Source: Eupeodes corollae
Taxonomy: Eukaryota; Arthropoda; Insecta; Diptera; Syrphidae
Length of the DNA: 64,000 nt
NCBI RefSeq assembly: GCF_945859685.1
Contig: NC_079147.1
Location: forward strand, 150,064,645 to 150,128,644
Direction: 5' to 3'
Part shown: piece by piece, positions 22,352 through 34,916 of the stretch
Layout of the letters: each line of letters opens with the position of its first letter
How positions within the stretch are numbered: position 1 is the stretch's first letter
The notes under the pieces: generated by a model
The model's input: only the letters and a program-made list of their open reading frames with translations
Databases searched by the model: none
Told to the model about the DNA's origin: nothing
Made by a program: the position numbers and the translations under genes

Positions 22352-25270
22352 TTCTTACTTACTTACTTATGTTAGGTTGCGCTACAGTCCAGGTGGACCT
22401 GGGCCTAAACCAACATGTGTCTCCAGCCAGTTAGGTCCCTGATAGCTGTCTCCAGTTTCGCACGCCAAGTTGGTTGACGTCCTCTCTAACCTGGGTCACG
22501 GTCTTCCTCTACTGCGCCGTCCCTCGGGATTAGACTCGAAGATTTTCCGGGCTGGAGCGTTGATTTCCATTCGCTCTACATGACCCAGCCATCTAAACCG
22601 TTCGACTTTAATTTTGCTCACAATGTCAGTGTCGCTGTACAGCCCGTACAGTTCGTCGTTATATCTTTCTCCTCCATTCTCCATCTATGCGTACGGGACC
22701 AAAAATCACCCGAAGAATTTTTCCCTCGAAGCATCCTAAGACGCTCTCATCTTTTTTTTGACAGACGCTCTCATCTTTCTTTGACAGGGTCCAGGGGGAT
22801 GAGTGTCTTATAGATGGTGATTTTAGATGCTCGAGAGAGGACTTTATTTCTTAAGTGCCTTCTAAGTCTAAAGAAGCAGCGATTTGCAAGAGTTATTCTT
22901 CGTTTGATTTCAGCGCTGGTGTCGTTGTCTGCATTAATAGCGGTGCCTAGGTAGACAAAGTCCTTAACTACCTCAAAGTTATAGCTGTCCATGGTGGCGT
23001 TTTTTCCAAGACGTCGCTGTTCAATGTCCTTCTTTGATGACAGCATATAGGTACTTGGTCTTGTCCTCATTGACCACTAAACCCATCTTCTTCGCTTCCG
23101 TCGCAATGCTCAAAAACGCTCCACTGACATCACGCTTTGATCTTCCAATTATGTCAATATCATCTGCGTATCCGAGTATTTGGATGGACCTTTAGAAGAT
23201 TGTGCCTCTAGAGCGATGTTGAAGAAGTCGCATGACCGAATTGCCTTGTCTAAAACCTTTTTTGACATCAAATGCATCGGTGAGATCTTTCCCGACCTTG
23301 ATAGAGCAGCGTGCATAGTTCATCATCATTCTGCACAAACGGATAAGATTGACAGGAAGGCCAAAACTATACATTGCTCTGTAAAGCTCTTCCTTATAGA
23401 TGCTGTCATACGCGGCCTTAAAATCGATAAAGAGATGGATGGTATCGATTTGAAGTTTCTGGGTTTTGACGAAATGCATTAGACTTTCACATAATACGGC
23501 AGATTGGATCTTACATGCAATGTTAAAAAGGCTGATGACTGATGTAGTTTCCGAAATTTAGAGGGTATCCTTTCCTATGTATCGGGCACACTATGCTGAG
23601 ATTCCACTCATCGGGCATTCTTTCTTCCGACCATATTTTGCACATGAGTTGGTGCATGCTCCCTACCAAGTCATTACCTACTGCTTTGAATAATATGGCA
23701 GCGATGCCGCCAGCTCCAGCAGCTTTGTTTGACGTAAGTTTAGATGTAGCTATCTTCATTTCATCAAGGTCGGGGAGGCGGAATTGTTGATCTGCGTTGC
23801 CCAGTTTGAGTGGTTCTATCTCCCTTACAGTGTAATTCGGTTCCTCTTCGCCGTTATATACTTTGGAGAAGTCGTCTTTCCATATTCTTAACATAGACTG
23901 CGGTTCTACTACGATGTTCCCCTGATCGTCTTTACAGGATTCGGTTCGTGGCTGGTACCCCTTGGAGGTTTTTTTACCTTTTATTAAAATTTACGAACCT
24001 CATTGCTGTTGTGACACACCTTTATCTCCTCGATCGAGCGCTTCTCGTGTTTTCTTTTCTTTTTCACTAAGAAGCTGGTGTTCCTCTCCCCTCTTCTGCT
24101 CGTAGAGCTCGCGAGCAGCTCTTGTCCGTCTGTGCAGCGTCATTTTGTATTCCTGTTGTTTCGCTGCGTGCGCATGCCGGCATTCGTCGTCAAACCAGGG
24201 GTTTCGCTGTTGTGGCCGTGTGAAACCTAGCATTTCAGAGGCGGCATTTCTGAAGGCTGCAAGGTAATATTGACATTGGTTTTCAATGCTTAATGCAGGC
24301 AGCATAGGACTAATTCAGAGGTTATTAGAGACTCGATCGGAAAAGGGCATGGAAGTCTCTTGCGATTGTCGCCGTCTAACGTCGAATCTTCTCACAGTAC
24401 TTCCTTGTTTTGGCTTGGATCGGGATATCCGTAGACGTACCTTGGCTACAACGATATAGTGGTCCGAGTCAATGTTTGCCCCTCGGAATGTTCGGATATC
24501 CTGTATACTGGAGAAGTGTAGTGCGTCGATCGCAATGTGGTCAATCTGGTTGACGGTTGATTGATTAGGAGATTTTCATGTCCCCTTGTGGATATGGATA
24601 TTTGTGAACTGCATACTAGCTTCCAGAACGTCTCGCCTTTCAGCGAATTTGATCAGCCTGAATCCGTTTCCGGAGGTGGTGTCGTGCAGGCTGTATCTCC
24701 CGACGTTGCCACAAACAAGGTCTTCTCTTCCTACCTTGGCATTAAAATTTTCTAAGACAATTTTAATGTCATAGCCAAAGCACTGCTCACATAGCTTGTC
24801 CAAGAGTTCGAAGAATATATCTTTGGTGTCTTCATCTTTCTCCTCTGTTAGGGCATGCGCGCATATGAGGCTTATGTAGGCGAATTCAGCCTTGATGCGG
24901 ATTGTCGTGATGCGCTCGCTCACACTGTTAAAACTCAAGACTTTTTGCCTTAGTCTAACAACAAATCAACACCCAAATAGACGCTGTCTTTGTTCTCGGT
25001 AGCAGTCGCCGTAGTATACATCGCAGTCTTTTAGTTTGCGTTTGCCCGCTCCATCCCATTCCCATCACACTTTTTGGATGGCGGTAATATCTGCCTTGTA
25101 GTAGTTCAAAGCTTTCCCTAATTGTTCGGCTGCACGTGGTCTGTTAAGGAACCTAACATTCCACGTACAGATCATAGGTTCGTTGTCCTTATTTCATTTT
25201 CGTTGGTTGTCAACAGTGAATCCGTCAGTATCCAAGGCTTGTTGGTGCTTCGCAACTTAAGGTGGCCAGA
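22352..25270 (-). mobile_element. RTE-like LINE copy C, most complete copy
   Basis: Minus-strand copy of about 2.9 kb, ending 3' in the TACTTACTTACTTA tail (GTAA repeats on the element strand) at about 22352. Read 5' to 3': endonuclease start (GTACGTGGAATGTTAGGTTC near 25165), SFNSVSERITTIRIKAEFAY, IKIVLENFNAKVGRED and GNGFRLIKFAERRDVLEASM (24940-24630). Next come the linker with RNPWFDDECRHAHAAKQQEY, RT with AAGAGGIAAILFKAVGNDLV, FIDFKAAYDSIYKEELYRA and a YADDIDIIGRSKRD palm at about 23170-23125. The C-terminal FRWLGHVERMEINAPARKI is at 22610-22550. Several frameshifts and a small deletion before the palm inactivate it. The 5' leader present in A, D and J is missing. Confidence 0.85.
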
Positions 25271-27749
25271 AATGCACCCCGATGGCAAGAAAACTAGAAA
25301 ATCTTATTTTCATTTGTTTGTTGTTATTGATTTACTTGTGGTGTTTTGATCTTTTAATATTACAGTGAGAACATATTTGCGGTTTATCAGCGTATTTTTG
25401 CCTTTATTATTTTTTTTTTCAATTTAGATAGTTTATAGGATTTGTATGGATATTTTTGCTAGGAATTTTTTATTTAAATTAAACACAAACATTGGCAGCT
25501 CTGAGCAAAGGTTTCACGAACTGCTTTGCCTTCACCTCCGCGCCGCGTTCTCTTTGGTACCATTTTTCCACCAAACTCTAGGGTATTGACGGTGTATATG
25601 ACTTTTTAGCCTTAAAAATGTCCTAAACAATACCAGGATGAATTGTGAAATTCTACTCTTCAAATATAGTGTGTCGAGTATTTTCACAAACATTTCTAAA
25701 CAATTTCAAAACTAAAAAAAATATTTCTAAAATTTTAGTTTTTAGTTTTTGCTGGAAAACGGCCGACTTTTGCTGTGAGTAGTTTAGGAACAATATGTAA
25801 AAGTCATTGAAATGATCCACGTCTTTACTTTTATTTGTTTTCTTTTGTACGTAATGTGTGAAATTGCTTGTAAGTTGTAAACATTCACCATAACAAAGGT
25901 CCATCAGCTTCAGCACAAGGCTACACAATATTTTTTTGTGTAACAATATTCTTCATTACCACTCCACCAATTAAATTAAATATATATGTATCTATTTTAT
26001 TATAATAATGTAGCAAAACTTCTGTGGTAGCAAGGACCGCATCCTTTCATTTTTCGATATCTGAAAAGCATAACGTTATACATAAATACAATATTCCAAC
26101 TTGGATAGCAATCAAACAAAAAGACAGATAAAAACTAGATTTCCGTTCCAATAACTATTGACTTTTGTTAACCAATATGAAAAGGAATTCTCATTCTCAT
26201 CTCGCTAGCCCACCAACCCTTGATGTCCTTACGTCCTTGCTATGGTTCAGAGTCGAATCGTCCGTTGTGTCGTTTTCGTGTCGTTCAGTGAGAAAAATAA
26301 TCGTTCGAAAACGGAAGAACTATAAAATCAAACAAAAGAGAGAAAAGCAAAATGAACAAGGATATCGAAATTGTCCTTATAACATTGAAACAAAGCATTT
26401 CGTTGGCTACGGTACATTAATTTTCTGAACAAGTAACATATCCGAATGGAACGAAGGATATCAACTCGTTTTTATCTTTTTCTTTTTTTGTTTTTACTCC
26501 AATTTATGTATTTCTTTCCGAATTCTCTATTTCTGTGCATCGCTATCGACAAATGTTCCCTTCTGGGAAAGTTACTTTAAATGGTTTAAATAATTTATAA
26601 ACTTGGAGTAGACGCAGAAAAAAAAATATGTATGTAAACACAATTTTTCTCTAATCAATTGAGAATCCCAAGAGGTTTGAGTTGGCAGATTAAATCCTTT
26701 GTTCGTATTAATTCATCTTTTGAAATGTTTAGGAACAGCTTATTATTAGGAAAATCTTCCAAATTGAATTTTCATCATTTTACTGAAAATGATATATAGG
26801 CATGTATGTAGGAGTAAGTATTTAACATTTTACAAGATACATCAAAAGATATTTTTGTTTGAAGTAGAATATCCTCCATTATTTGAAAATATTTATGTGT
26901 AGGAAGAAGGCATAGGCTTGTCTTAATCTACTGCCAACCTTTGCATATCCCTTAGCAATACATAAATATGATGCTTTGATTCCAGAGTTTTATTTTCATA
27001 ATACCATCATAAGGTCATATTCAATAACCTTTTGTGATGTAGTTTCGCTTTTTGATCGTTATATTTATCGATCTTTCGATATTTTCTTTATTTCTATTAT
27101 TTTAGAGTTATTTCGCATAGTACCGCGTTATTATTTTCTAGTTATTATTATTTTTATTATTCCTTTTGTTTCATAATCCTTCTCAAGCTTCTGCCACGTT
27201 CAAAGCTTAATAATTCGCGAGTGCAGCTAACGCCTCTAGTTTGAAAATTTTCCGAGCCGATTGAAAGTTCAGAGCCGATAGAAAGAGATGCCGTTCATTT
27301 TGTGCGTGACAAGATAAGTTGTAATATGTCTTTGTCAGTATCGTTTGTAACACTGAAAATGTTTTAGTTGGATCAGTTTACAGACCATACAACCATATTA
27401 GCATAATACCATTGGTTACGACGTTAGAGACAATTTCTTCTTGCCTTTCTTAGCTGAAAATTTCCTTAATGTATTTAAGGCGCTGAATCTGAGTCCCGTT
27501 AACTGTTCCACTTCTACCCACTTCACCAAAAGTCTATTTCGCTACCAGATCTGTATCTTGCCAGCGATGTTGGTTAGGTTATGCCTTACAGCTAGCTTTT
27601 AGCACCTGGTTTTTCCAATCACGATTTATTTGTTGTATGTTTGGATATAGTTTTTCAGATTGGTCAATAATTTTTTCAATACTGAGACTTCAAAAAGTTA
27701 AATACATTTGACTTAGTGCGCGATTTTGACTGCGTAGCATGAAACTCAC
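25271..27749. other. No firm gene; possible promoter-like spot near 26285
   Basis: AT-rich intergenic DNA. A slightly GC-richer block at 25495-25590 (with GCCTTCACCTCCGCGCCGCG) is unexplained. Near 26275-26300, CGTGTCGTTCAGTGAGAAAA contains an arthropod initiator-like TTCAGT. About 70 bases downstream, a Kozak-like GCAAAATGAAC starts a 22-codon frame. This is the closest thing to a host transcription start in the window but is weak. Confidence 0.3.
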
Positions 27750-29185
27750 TATACCATATGCAAAATATAAATAATCAAGTCAGGTTTTTACGGCAAAACG
27801 TCAATCAGCTTTTTGAGAGGCACGTTCCTATTAAAACCCTTCACGTTAGGCATACGGCTCCACCTTGGCTGAATAGCGACATCTCTGCTCTGATGTCACG
27901 ACGAGATGCCGCCTACAGTCAATCGAGACGTTACAAACTACAGCACCTCCACAAATTGTATTGCAGACTGCGTAATCAACCTCTGGCAAAAAATAATGGA
28001 AAAACCTGCGTGAAATCGGTTTTGGCAAACAATCTAAAAAGCCTTTGGTGACGTCGATGGTGATGCACTCAACAAAAAGTTTACGTCCATGCTCTTAAAC
28101 GTTGCTTCACCCGTTCATTCCCTTACTTAGGAGGAACCAACTGCTATCAACAGCTCTCTGAGTTTTATAAAAATACAAGAGGAAGACATTGGAGAGGCAA
28201 TAATATCGATTAAATCTAATGCTACTTGCTTTGACCATATGGAATCTAAGTTCTTGAGACTACTGCTTCCATATATACTGCGCTACATAACTAACATATT
28301 TAACAGCATATTGACTACTTCCGAGTTTCCTTTAGAATATAAGAATGCTAAGATTATTCCCATACCCAAAAAGCAAACAGGTACTGCTACAGAATTTCGG
28401 CCGATTGCCATTCTTCCGTTTCTCTTGAAGGTGTTTGAAAAACCTATTAAGTACCTGTCAGTCTGGTTTTCGATCTAACTGATGAAATAAGAATGGCTAT
28501 GAACAGTGATCTTGTTACATTGCTAACACTCTCATTTAAAGGCTTTTGATACTGTTAACCACTCAATTCTTTGTAGAAAGCTGAGAATTAACTTAGGGTT
28601 TTCTTTAGGGTCCTGTAAGCTTGATGTTTCGTATCTCAGCGGAAGGCAACAATGCGTCCACATTTCTCAATGTTTTGAGTGGAGTGCCACAGGGATCTAC
28701 CCTTGGCCCAATCTTCTTTTCACTTTACATAAATGAGTAACCACAAGTTGCTAAACATGGTTTAATTCATCTTTATGCTGATGATGTGCAACTCCTGATA
28801 AGTCGACCTGTTGGGGCTTAAAATGATGCCGTAGCTTTAATGAACAAGGATCTGCTCCGCATTTCACAGTCGTCAAAAAAGAACGAACCCTGTCAAATCA
28901 ACATACCTCCCCATCTATCGCAAACACTTTGATCTATCGGGTTTAAACCTGTTGAAACTTGGCGACGAAACCATTGAATATGTTAGCACTGCTAGAAACC
29001 TAGGAGTAGTGTACAATCGCACTCTCACTTAGGATGACCACTTTAATAGTGCCATTGGTAAAGTCTATAGAAGTCTCCGCCTTCTTCAAATCACTCGAAA
29101 CTTCATCCCGATCAAAACTAAACTGCTACTTGCTAAGGCCCTTATACTGCAAATTGTTCTGCATGGGTTTGAAATCTTTTGTAAA
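27750..29185 (+). pseudogene. LINE remnant (CR1/Jockey-like RT)
   Basis: Broken frames give, in order, a linker segment (APPWLNSDISALMSRRDAAY at about 27860-27920), RT entry (SIKSNATCFDHMESKFLRLL at 28205-28265; NAKIIPIPKKQTGTATEFRP at 28344-28405), WSGVPQGSTLGPIFFSLY at 28680-28733, and the palm HLYADDVQLLISRP near 28770-28810. Later comes ARNLGVVYNRTLT near 28990-29030. Stops and frameshifts lie between nearly every segment. The fragment lacks the endonuclease and a tail. The VPQGSTLGP and YADD motifs identify it as RT; the clade is tentative. Confidence 0.75.
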
Positions 29186-29189
29186 CTAG

Positions 29190-29949
29190 GCTATTTATAA
29201 TCTACGTCGTTATGATCACATATCCATTTTTGCGGTATGGATTTCGGTTGTAGCCTAGACAGTTAAGAAGAAGTATAAGTAGATTTTAATTTTTACTTCT
29301 CAACTACTTGGCAAATAATTTGATGTTAAATTTCCTCTTCTTTATATAAATATTTAAATAGAAGTCTTAGTTATATAATTTTATTCAAATTCTGAAATTA
29401 ATGTAAAGGCTTGCAACACTTTATAAGACTCATGTCCTACCTTTTAATTGATTTTTGAAATAAATAAAATACAAATACCGCATTGTGCGAGACAATACCG
29501 AATTTTACATGACTATTACACAAAATGACCCTGGCAGTATCCACTCGAATTGCTTTCTATCATCAGTCATATTCATTTCTTACAACTTTCACGATGAAGT
29601 ACAAAACTTTAACGGAAGCTTCCACCTAAGTTCCAAATGGTACTCTTAATGTTTTTAATATTTTGGCCTTAAAAAACATTAAGTGAACAGAAAATAAAAT
29701 TTTCAATTTCATTAACGTCTCTTGTCAATGCCTTACAAAAATAATTAAAACTTCCCAAATTGACCAAAGTAACGTAGATGATAGCCAACTTGATATATGG
29801 TGGATATAACATTTTTTGAATTTTTAAACTGTAAACGTAATTTGTCTTCTTTTGCATATTTGTTAGTTTAAAAAACGGTCGTAAACTCTTAAAACCTTTG
29901 AGTTACAAGACACACCACAAAATGTTTTGTTTTAATTTGTAAAAGTTTT
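29190..29949. other. No recognised feature
   Basis: AT-rich sequence between two LINE remnants; nothing recognisable. Confidence 0.3.
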
Positions 29950-31560
29950 AGGATGGTGCATAATCAAAAATTTGGAAGCTCTATGCAAGATTTATGAAGG
30001 CACCAAAACCAGTCAGGGATTGCAATAATTGTATTGGCTGCAGAAATTACCGGTAATACGGAAAGGTGTATTTCAGTATGAACATGAAATTCAAATTGAA
30101 GAACGACCAATCAAAAAATTGCTCGATATTAGTAATGACAGAATATATGTTGGCTCATCAAATTCTCTGGAATTCAGGATCAGTTAACACTGTTTTTAAC
30201 ATTTCATGACCAGTAAAATGCAGCTGTACAAAACTTCACTCCCTCGTTAAACGAAGAGCTTTCTGGTCTTAGAAAAATGACTAGGATGATCTTTAATACC
30301 TGCCACAATAAAGATTTGTATCAACCTCCCTTAAACCATATAAGCAAGTTATAGAAACTGCCAAATAACAAAGTTGGAGAGAATATTGTCGATTGATTGA
30401 AGACATAAATAATTATTCTACCAGACTTGGTCAAGTCTTTTCTAATGACATTGCAATTCATTTTTTTTGAAGAAACCTAATAGACTGTGAATAAGCTCTT
30501 CAGTTGAGTCCTTGTAAGTAATGATGGTGACACATTTTCCGGGCTGTGAGAATAGCAATCCCGAAACGCTTAAAACTCCAAACACCAATCTAATTCATGA
30601 AGACCCAATTAATTCTGTTATTACAAGAAAAAGCGTGCGTACTAGTGGCATGATGGTTAGTGCATCGGACTGTCATACCAGAGGTCTTGGGTTCAATCCC
30701 TTCCTATGCCATCCGAAGTTCGTGAGGAATTGACAAATATTCCAATAATAATTCTTCTCATGAAAACTGCTTTCTCAAATTTGCCGTTCGGATTTGGCTT
30801 AAAACTGTAGGTGCTTTCCATCACTGATAATAGTACTCGCACACAGGAATGTTTAAGAATTGTAAGTCACTAGGCCCTAGTTCTCAAAGGACTATTGCAC
30901 CACCTAATTTATTTGATGTATTTGCAAGACAAAGCATTTGCTGGGCTATTAACACTTTCCCTCCATTTAAATCTCCTGGTTTAGATGGTATACTACTCAA
31001 GTAATGCTACAAAAACTGCAAGACATAGCAGGAACATGGTTGGATGCCATATTTAAAGGATGCCTCTATCTCAATCATGTATAGGAGACAAGGAGTCAGG
31101 GTAAAGTAGTTCTTATCAAGAAAGTGGTAAGACGTTGCCTTTAATACGCAAAGAATTTTCGGCCAATAACCTTGACCTCTTTTGCTCTTAGAACACTGGA
31201 ACGCATCGTAGAGGGACATTCTCGACGAATGTTTGCTAGAAGAATGTCAGCACACATATCTCAAAGGCAAGTCTACTAAGACCATCCTGCATGAGATAGT
31301 GAATACGTGATTAAGAAGATAATTAAGAATTTACTCTAGCTACCTTCTTTTCCTGGACGTAGAAGGTGCTTCCAATAACGTTCTTACTGAATAGGTTCAC
31401 GAATCACCTACTTACTTTGGGGTAGAAGTTTTTATTTAAGAATGGACATTATGCATGCTAAGTAATAGACGGATTCGAGCTTCGTTATATAATATACTCT
31501 CTTCCAAACATGTGAGTGTTTTAGCCGCTAAGGCTTAAGGATTTTGGTTTTCTTAACACC
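29950..31560 (+). pseudogene. LINE remnant (Jockey/R1-like), split by SINE
   Basis: Before the SINE: a linker-like segment SWREYCRLIEDINNYSTRLG (30382-30441) and MMVTHFPGCENSNPETLKT (30521-30577; THFPGC is common at this place in R1/Jockey-group LINEs). After the SINE: RQSICWAINTFPPFKSPGLD (30930-30989) with the RT-start motif SPGLDGI, and HTYLKGKSTKTILHEIVNT near 31250-31300. Frameshifts and stops are frequent. No palm motif remains visible. Confidence 0.65.
30643..30922 (+). mobile_element. tRNA-derived SINE, copy 3 (best tRNA-like head)
   Basis: The head has GTGGCATGATGG paired at distance with a CTATGCCAT block, as in an acceptor stem, an A box TGGTTAGTGCATCGG and a B box GGTTCAATCCC. 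The body has GAGGAATTGACAAATATTCC, CTTAAAACTGTAGGTGC and GTCACTAGGCCCTAGTTC, with a tail ending AATTTATTTGATGTATTT. It is inserted inside the LINE remnant at 29950-31560, so it is younger than that LINE. Confidence 0.85.
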
Positions 31561-31788
31561 TTCTACTGCAACGCTGCATTAAACCCTAGTAAAGATTGGC
31601 AACTCTGATCCAAAAAATAAAGAAAGTGAAAATTAAAGCTCCGTATACATAATTTTTATTTTAATATTAACAACAGTGTTTTTTGTTTTGCAATAAATAT
31701 TTTGTAGTCGAAATTGACCTGACAATAAGTATTACTTAAATAGTTTTTAAAGTTATTTGGTGAGTTACATATTAAAAACATTAAAAAT

Positions 31789-33840
31789 ATGCCTCTGACT
31801 CGATCACCAAATATGAACGAACAAAACCCATCAAAAAGACCGTTTACCGAAATGTCTTCACCACTATCGAATTCATCGAGTACTGCATTTAAAAATAAAA
31901 CACCTGTTGGGAACTTAGCAGTCTGTGATCTGGAGAAAATATTATAGAATTCGATGGCTAATTTGTTAGATGTCAAGCTAAAAGACGTTGCAACCAAGTC
32001 TAATATTGAAGCAATCAGCACAGATATTACTACTCTTAAACAAAACAATACTTCTAATCTGCTTGTTGTGGGTGACATGAATGCACGAACTGGAAGTCAA
32101 GCTGGAAACGAGAACAGTGTAGGTATTGGGAATCGAGAGGAAATCGAAGGATTTAGTCTGCAACGCAAGAGGCTTAAAGCTTATTGACCTCTGTAACAGT
32201 AACTCGTATGGGTTGAGAATACAAAATGGTACAAGCTTGTCAGATATGGAAGGTCAATTAACTTCTGTCAGTGGTCAGGGAAGCTCTGTGATACTTTGAT
32301 AGACTATATAGACTTTGATGGCTTAGAACATACAGATATTCGAATGGTAGCTACTTCAAAATTCAATATTTGTTGGCTAATAGATCTTCCAACGCAGTAT
32401 GTAAGCTTAAGAAGGCAGCATTCTTCGAAGCTGAATCTAAGAGATTAGCGTCTTGTAAAAGCGGAAAGGAATTTTGGAACCTGACAAAGCAGCTTAAGGG
32501 GAAAAAGTTTTCAATCTATTTTAGTATAGGTTCTGATCAGCTGCCAGATCACTTTCAGAGTTTGTTGAATCCAACAGAAGGGAAACTTGTTTTTTAATAC
32601 GCTACTCCGGGTTTTAAAAATAAAACTCTTGACGCTGCAATAAGATTCCAAGAAGTTATTTCAGATGTAATGGAAATTAAAGATGGGAAAACATGCGGAC
32701 CGAATGGCATACCAGCAGAATTTTATAAGTATGGCACAGCAGAGGTAATCAATCGACTAACAACTATGTATAACAATGTCATGGAAACAGGAATGATACC
32801 ACTAGAATTCAAGGAGTCCATCATTTTCCCGATTCGTAGACATTGTTCTTTTTGCAGCATCACCTGAAACATTACAGTTAATGATAAACCGCTTGTATCA
32901 ATATTGTCAGCTTTGGAGTTTGATGGTGAATCTTAATAAGTCCAAGATTTTGATTTTTAAACGAGGAGGAAGCCGCAACTTAGCGAAAGAAAAATGGTTC
33001 TATAATGGAGAGGTCATTGAAGTCGTCACGGAATTCAAATACCTTGGAGTTCACTTAACAAACAATTTGAGCATGCAAATTCATCTAAGAGAGAAACTAG
33101 TTAAGGCTAAATGTGCAATAAGTGCAACTTGGAAAAGATATTTTGCTAACAAAAGTATAGCACATAGCAGGAACTTCAAGATATTTGAAGCGGTATCTGA
33201 GTCTGTCATGTTATATATAGCACAAACTTCGGAAGCGAAACAATACGAAACAGTTGAGAAACTTCTCCGATACTATATTAAGCCAATTTTTAGACTGCCA
33301 TCAAATACAACTATATTATTATGCTGGAATAAGGATTATCACCTATGTTCATACGAACCCTAAAAATGCAAGTCGATTACATCTTGAGAGTTATGAAGAT
33401 GAGCAAAAATATGCTTCCGAAGATAGTAGTGCTTGAAGTAATACGAACCAAAACAAGTGGTGTGCTGATTGGATAAATTTGGCAAGAGAATGTGAAACAG
33501 AACTCAACCTTTGGTGTTATAACCAGGATGATTTAAAAGCTTCTTTAAGCCAGCTCATTTCCGCAGTGGACATAAAGCAACGAGAGAAATACCTGAATGA
33601 CGCCACAGGATCTATATACAGGCAGCTCCACTGTAAACTAAATCACAACTTGGAAGAGAGGAATTATTTTAGGGCCAATAATACTCGTAGCATTGCCGAA
33701 ATCTCATTGTGCAATTAAAAGGAAAGGGAGGATGTTTTACACTTTGTTGGAAGCGAAATACTGACGCAAAATGAAGTTATACTCTTGCTTAACAATATGG
33801 AAGTTCAAAAATTATATCAATTCTGCAGGCTAGCTCTTTT
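31789..33840 (+). pseudogene. LINE remnant with ORF1, endonuclease and RT pieces
   Basis: ATG at 31789 opens a short ORF1-like frame (MPLTRSPNMNEQNPSKRPF), closed near 31947. Then come the endonuclease motif LLVVGDMNARTG (about 32061-32096), a linker piece CKSGKEFWNLTKQLKGKKF (32449-32505), the RT start GKTCGPNGIPAEFYKYGTAE (32685-32744) and the post-palm region FAASPETLQLMINRLYQ (about 32847-32900) with VVTEFKYLGVHLTNNLS. A C-terminal piece includes EDVLHFVGSEIL near 33730. The palm catalytic motif is lost in a deletion near 32840. Clade uncertain. The copia element inserted about 500 bases downstream. Confidence 0.7.
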
Positions 33841-34354
33841 CTATAGAAGTAGAAATAAATTATTGAGCTATGTATGTTATCTTTTATATGATTTTTGGTT
33901 ATGGCTATCATCCTCAACAACAATGTCGGTATGAATTACCGTAGCTGTGGAGACCAACATGAAAGCGAAACCGTGTTTCATTTTTTCTGTAAAATGAATG
34001 TTAAACTTCGGAGGGGCATTCCTTTAAAATCTTCATGAACTTTCCATGATGAAAATCAAAGACCTGATATCCTAAAAATGTCAATTATTTTGATGCCATT
34101 CTTGTTGTTATTTTGACAACCAGTAAAAAAAATCCTTATACAAAAATTCAGAAGCAACGAACAATACATATTCAGCAGCCCTCTATTTTCAAAAACTACT
34201 AAGCATGAAGATAGCCGACTTTAACCCACACTAACAGTTTATCAACACTTGTTCTATTTTTTAAAAGTCTATACCACGTGATATTTCAAGAGACATAAGT
34301 CGACGAAATATAATATCAATAATCCTTTTAATCGGAATGATATTCAAAGCTATC

Positions 34355-34599
34355 TGTTAAAATATTAGTTTTTATTGTATGTTTTAAATACTTAATAAGT
34401 AAACCCTATGTTGAATAATTACTTTGCTTATTTCCTTGTTTCTTTTATCTCCCACTTTCTCTTCTCTTATAATATGTAAACTTAAACTTGCTTAATTACG
34501 ATCTTAGTATACATCATTGTAAGCTTACTCTAAATAAAATACATTACAGTTCTTTGTAACAAGTGAAAGAAGTCAGACGTGTTTTCTCATATTGCAACA
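34355..34599 (+). repeat. copia 5' LTR
   Basis: 245-bp direct repeat of 38980-39224, beginning TG and ending CA. It should hold the promoter and polyadenylation signals; CTAAATAAAATACATTACAG at 34532-34551 includes an AATAAA-like AAATAAAAT candidate. Confidence 0.95.
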
Positions 34600-34613
34600 G
34601 GTTATGGGCCCAG
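34600..34613 (+). promoter_or_regulatory. Primer-binding site for initiator tRNA-Met half
   Basis: GGTTATGGGCCCAG directly follows the LTR and is complementary to CTGGGCCCATAACC, the anticodon stem-loop region of eukaryotic initiator tRNA-Met. This matches the known copia mechanism, where a 5' half-molecule of tRNA-iMet cut in the anticodon loop primes minus-strand synthesis, instead of the usual 3' CCA end. Confidence 0.85.
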
Positions 34614-34916
34614 TTGTGTTTATGATTTTTTTTTGAGAATCACGTGCATGTACGAATTTTAAATTAAAAGTTTAATCAAAAGCTAGAAGTTTTCGAAGTA
34701 TAGAAAATTCTGTGTAATACCGAGAAGCATAAACAATTTGCCGACGATTGGTATTTGGGTAAATTTGCTGCACATAAAATTGCAAATTTTTTGATTTGGT
34801 AAATAATTCAAATACGTACATAACTGGTAATTTTATTACATACACACTTAACTGGTCATTGTCATACGGTTATCTAGATCTCATTGTGTTTGACCGTTAA
34901 TATTTTTTTTATCATA

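Noticed and set aside
30643..30715. A tRNA gene (A and B boxes, acceptor-like pairing)
   Set aside because: It continues into a conserved body and tail shared by three other loci, so it is the head of a SINE; the cloverleaf is imperfect.
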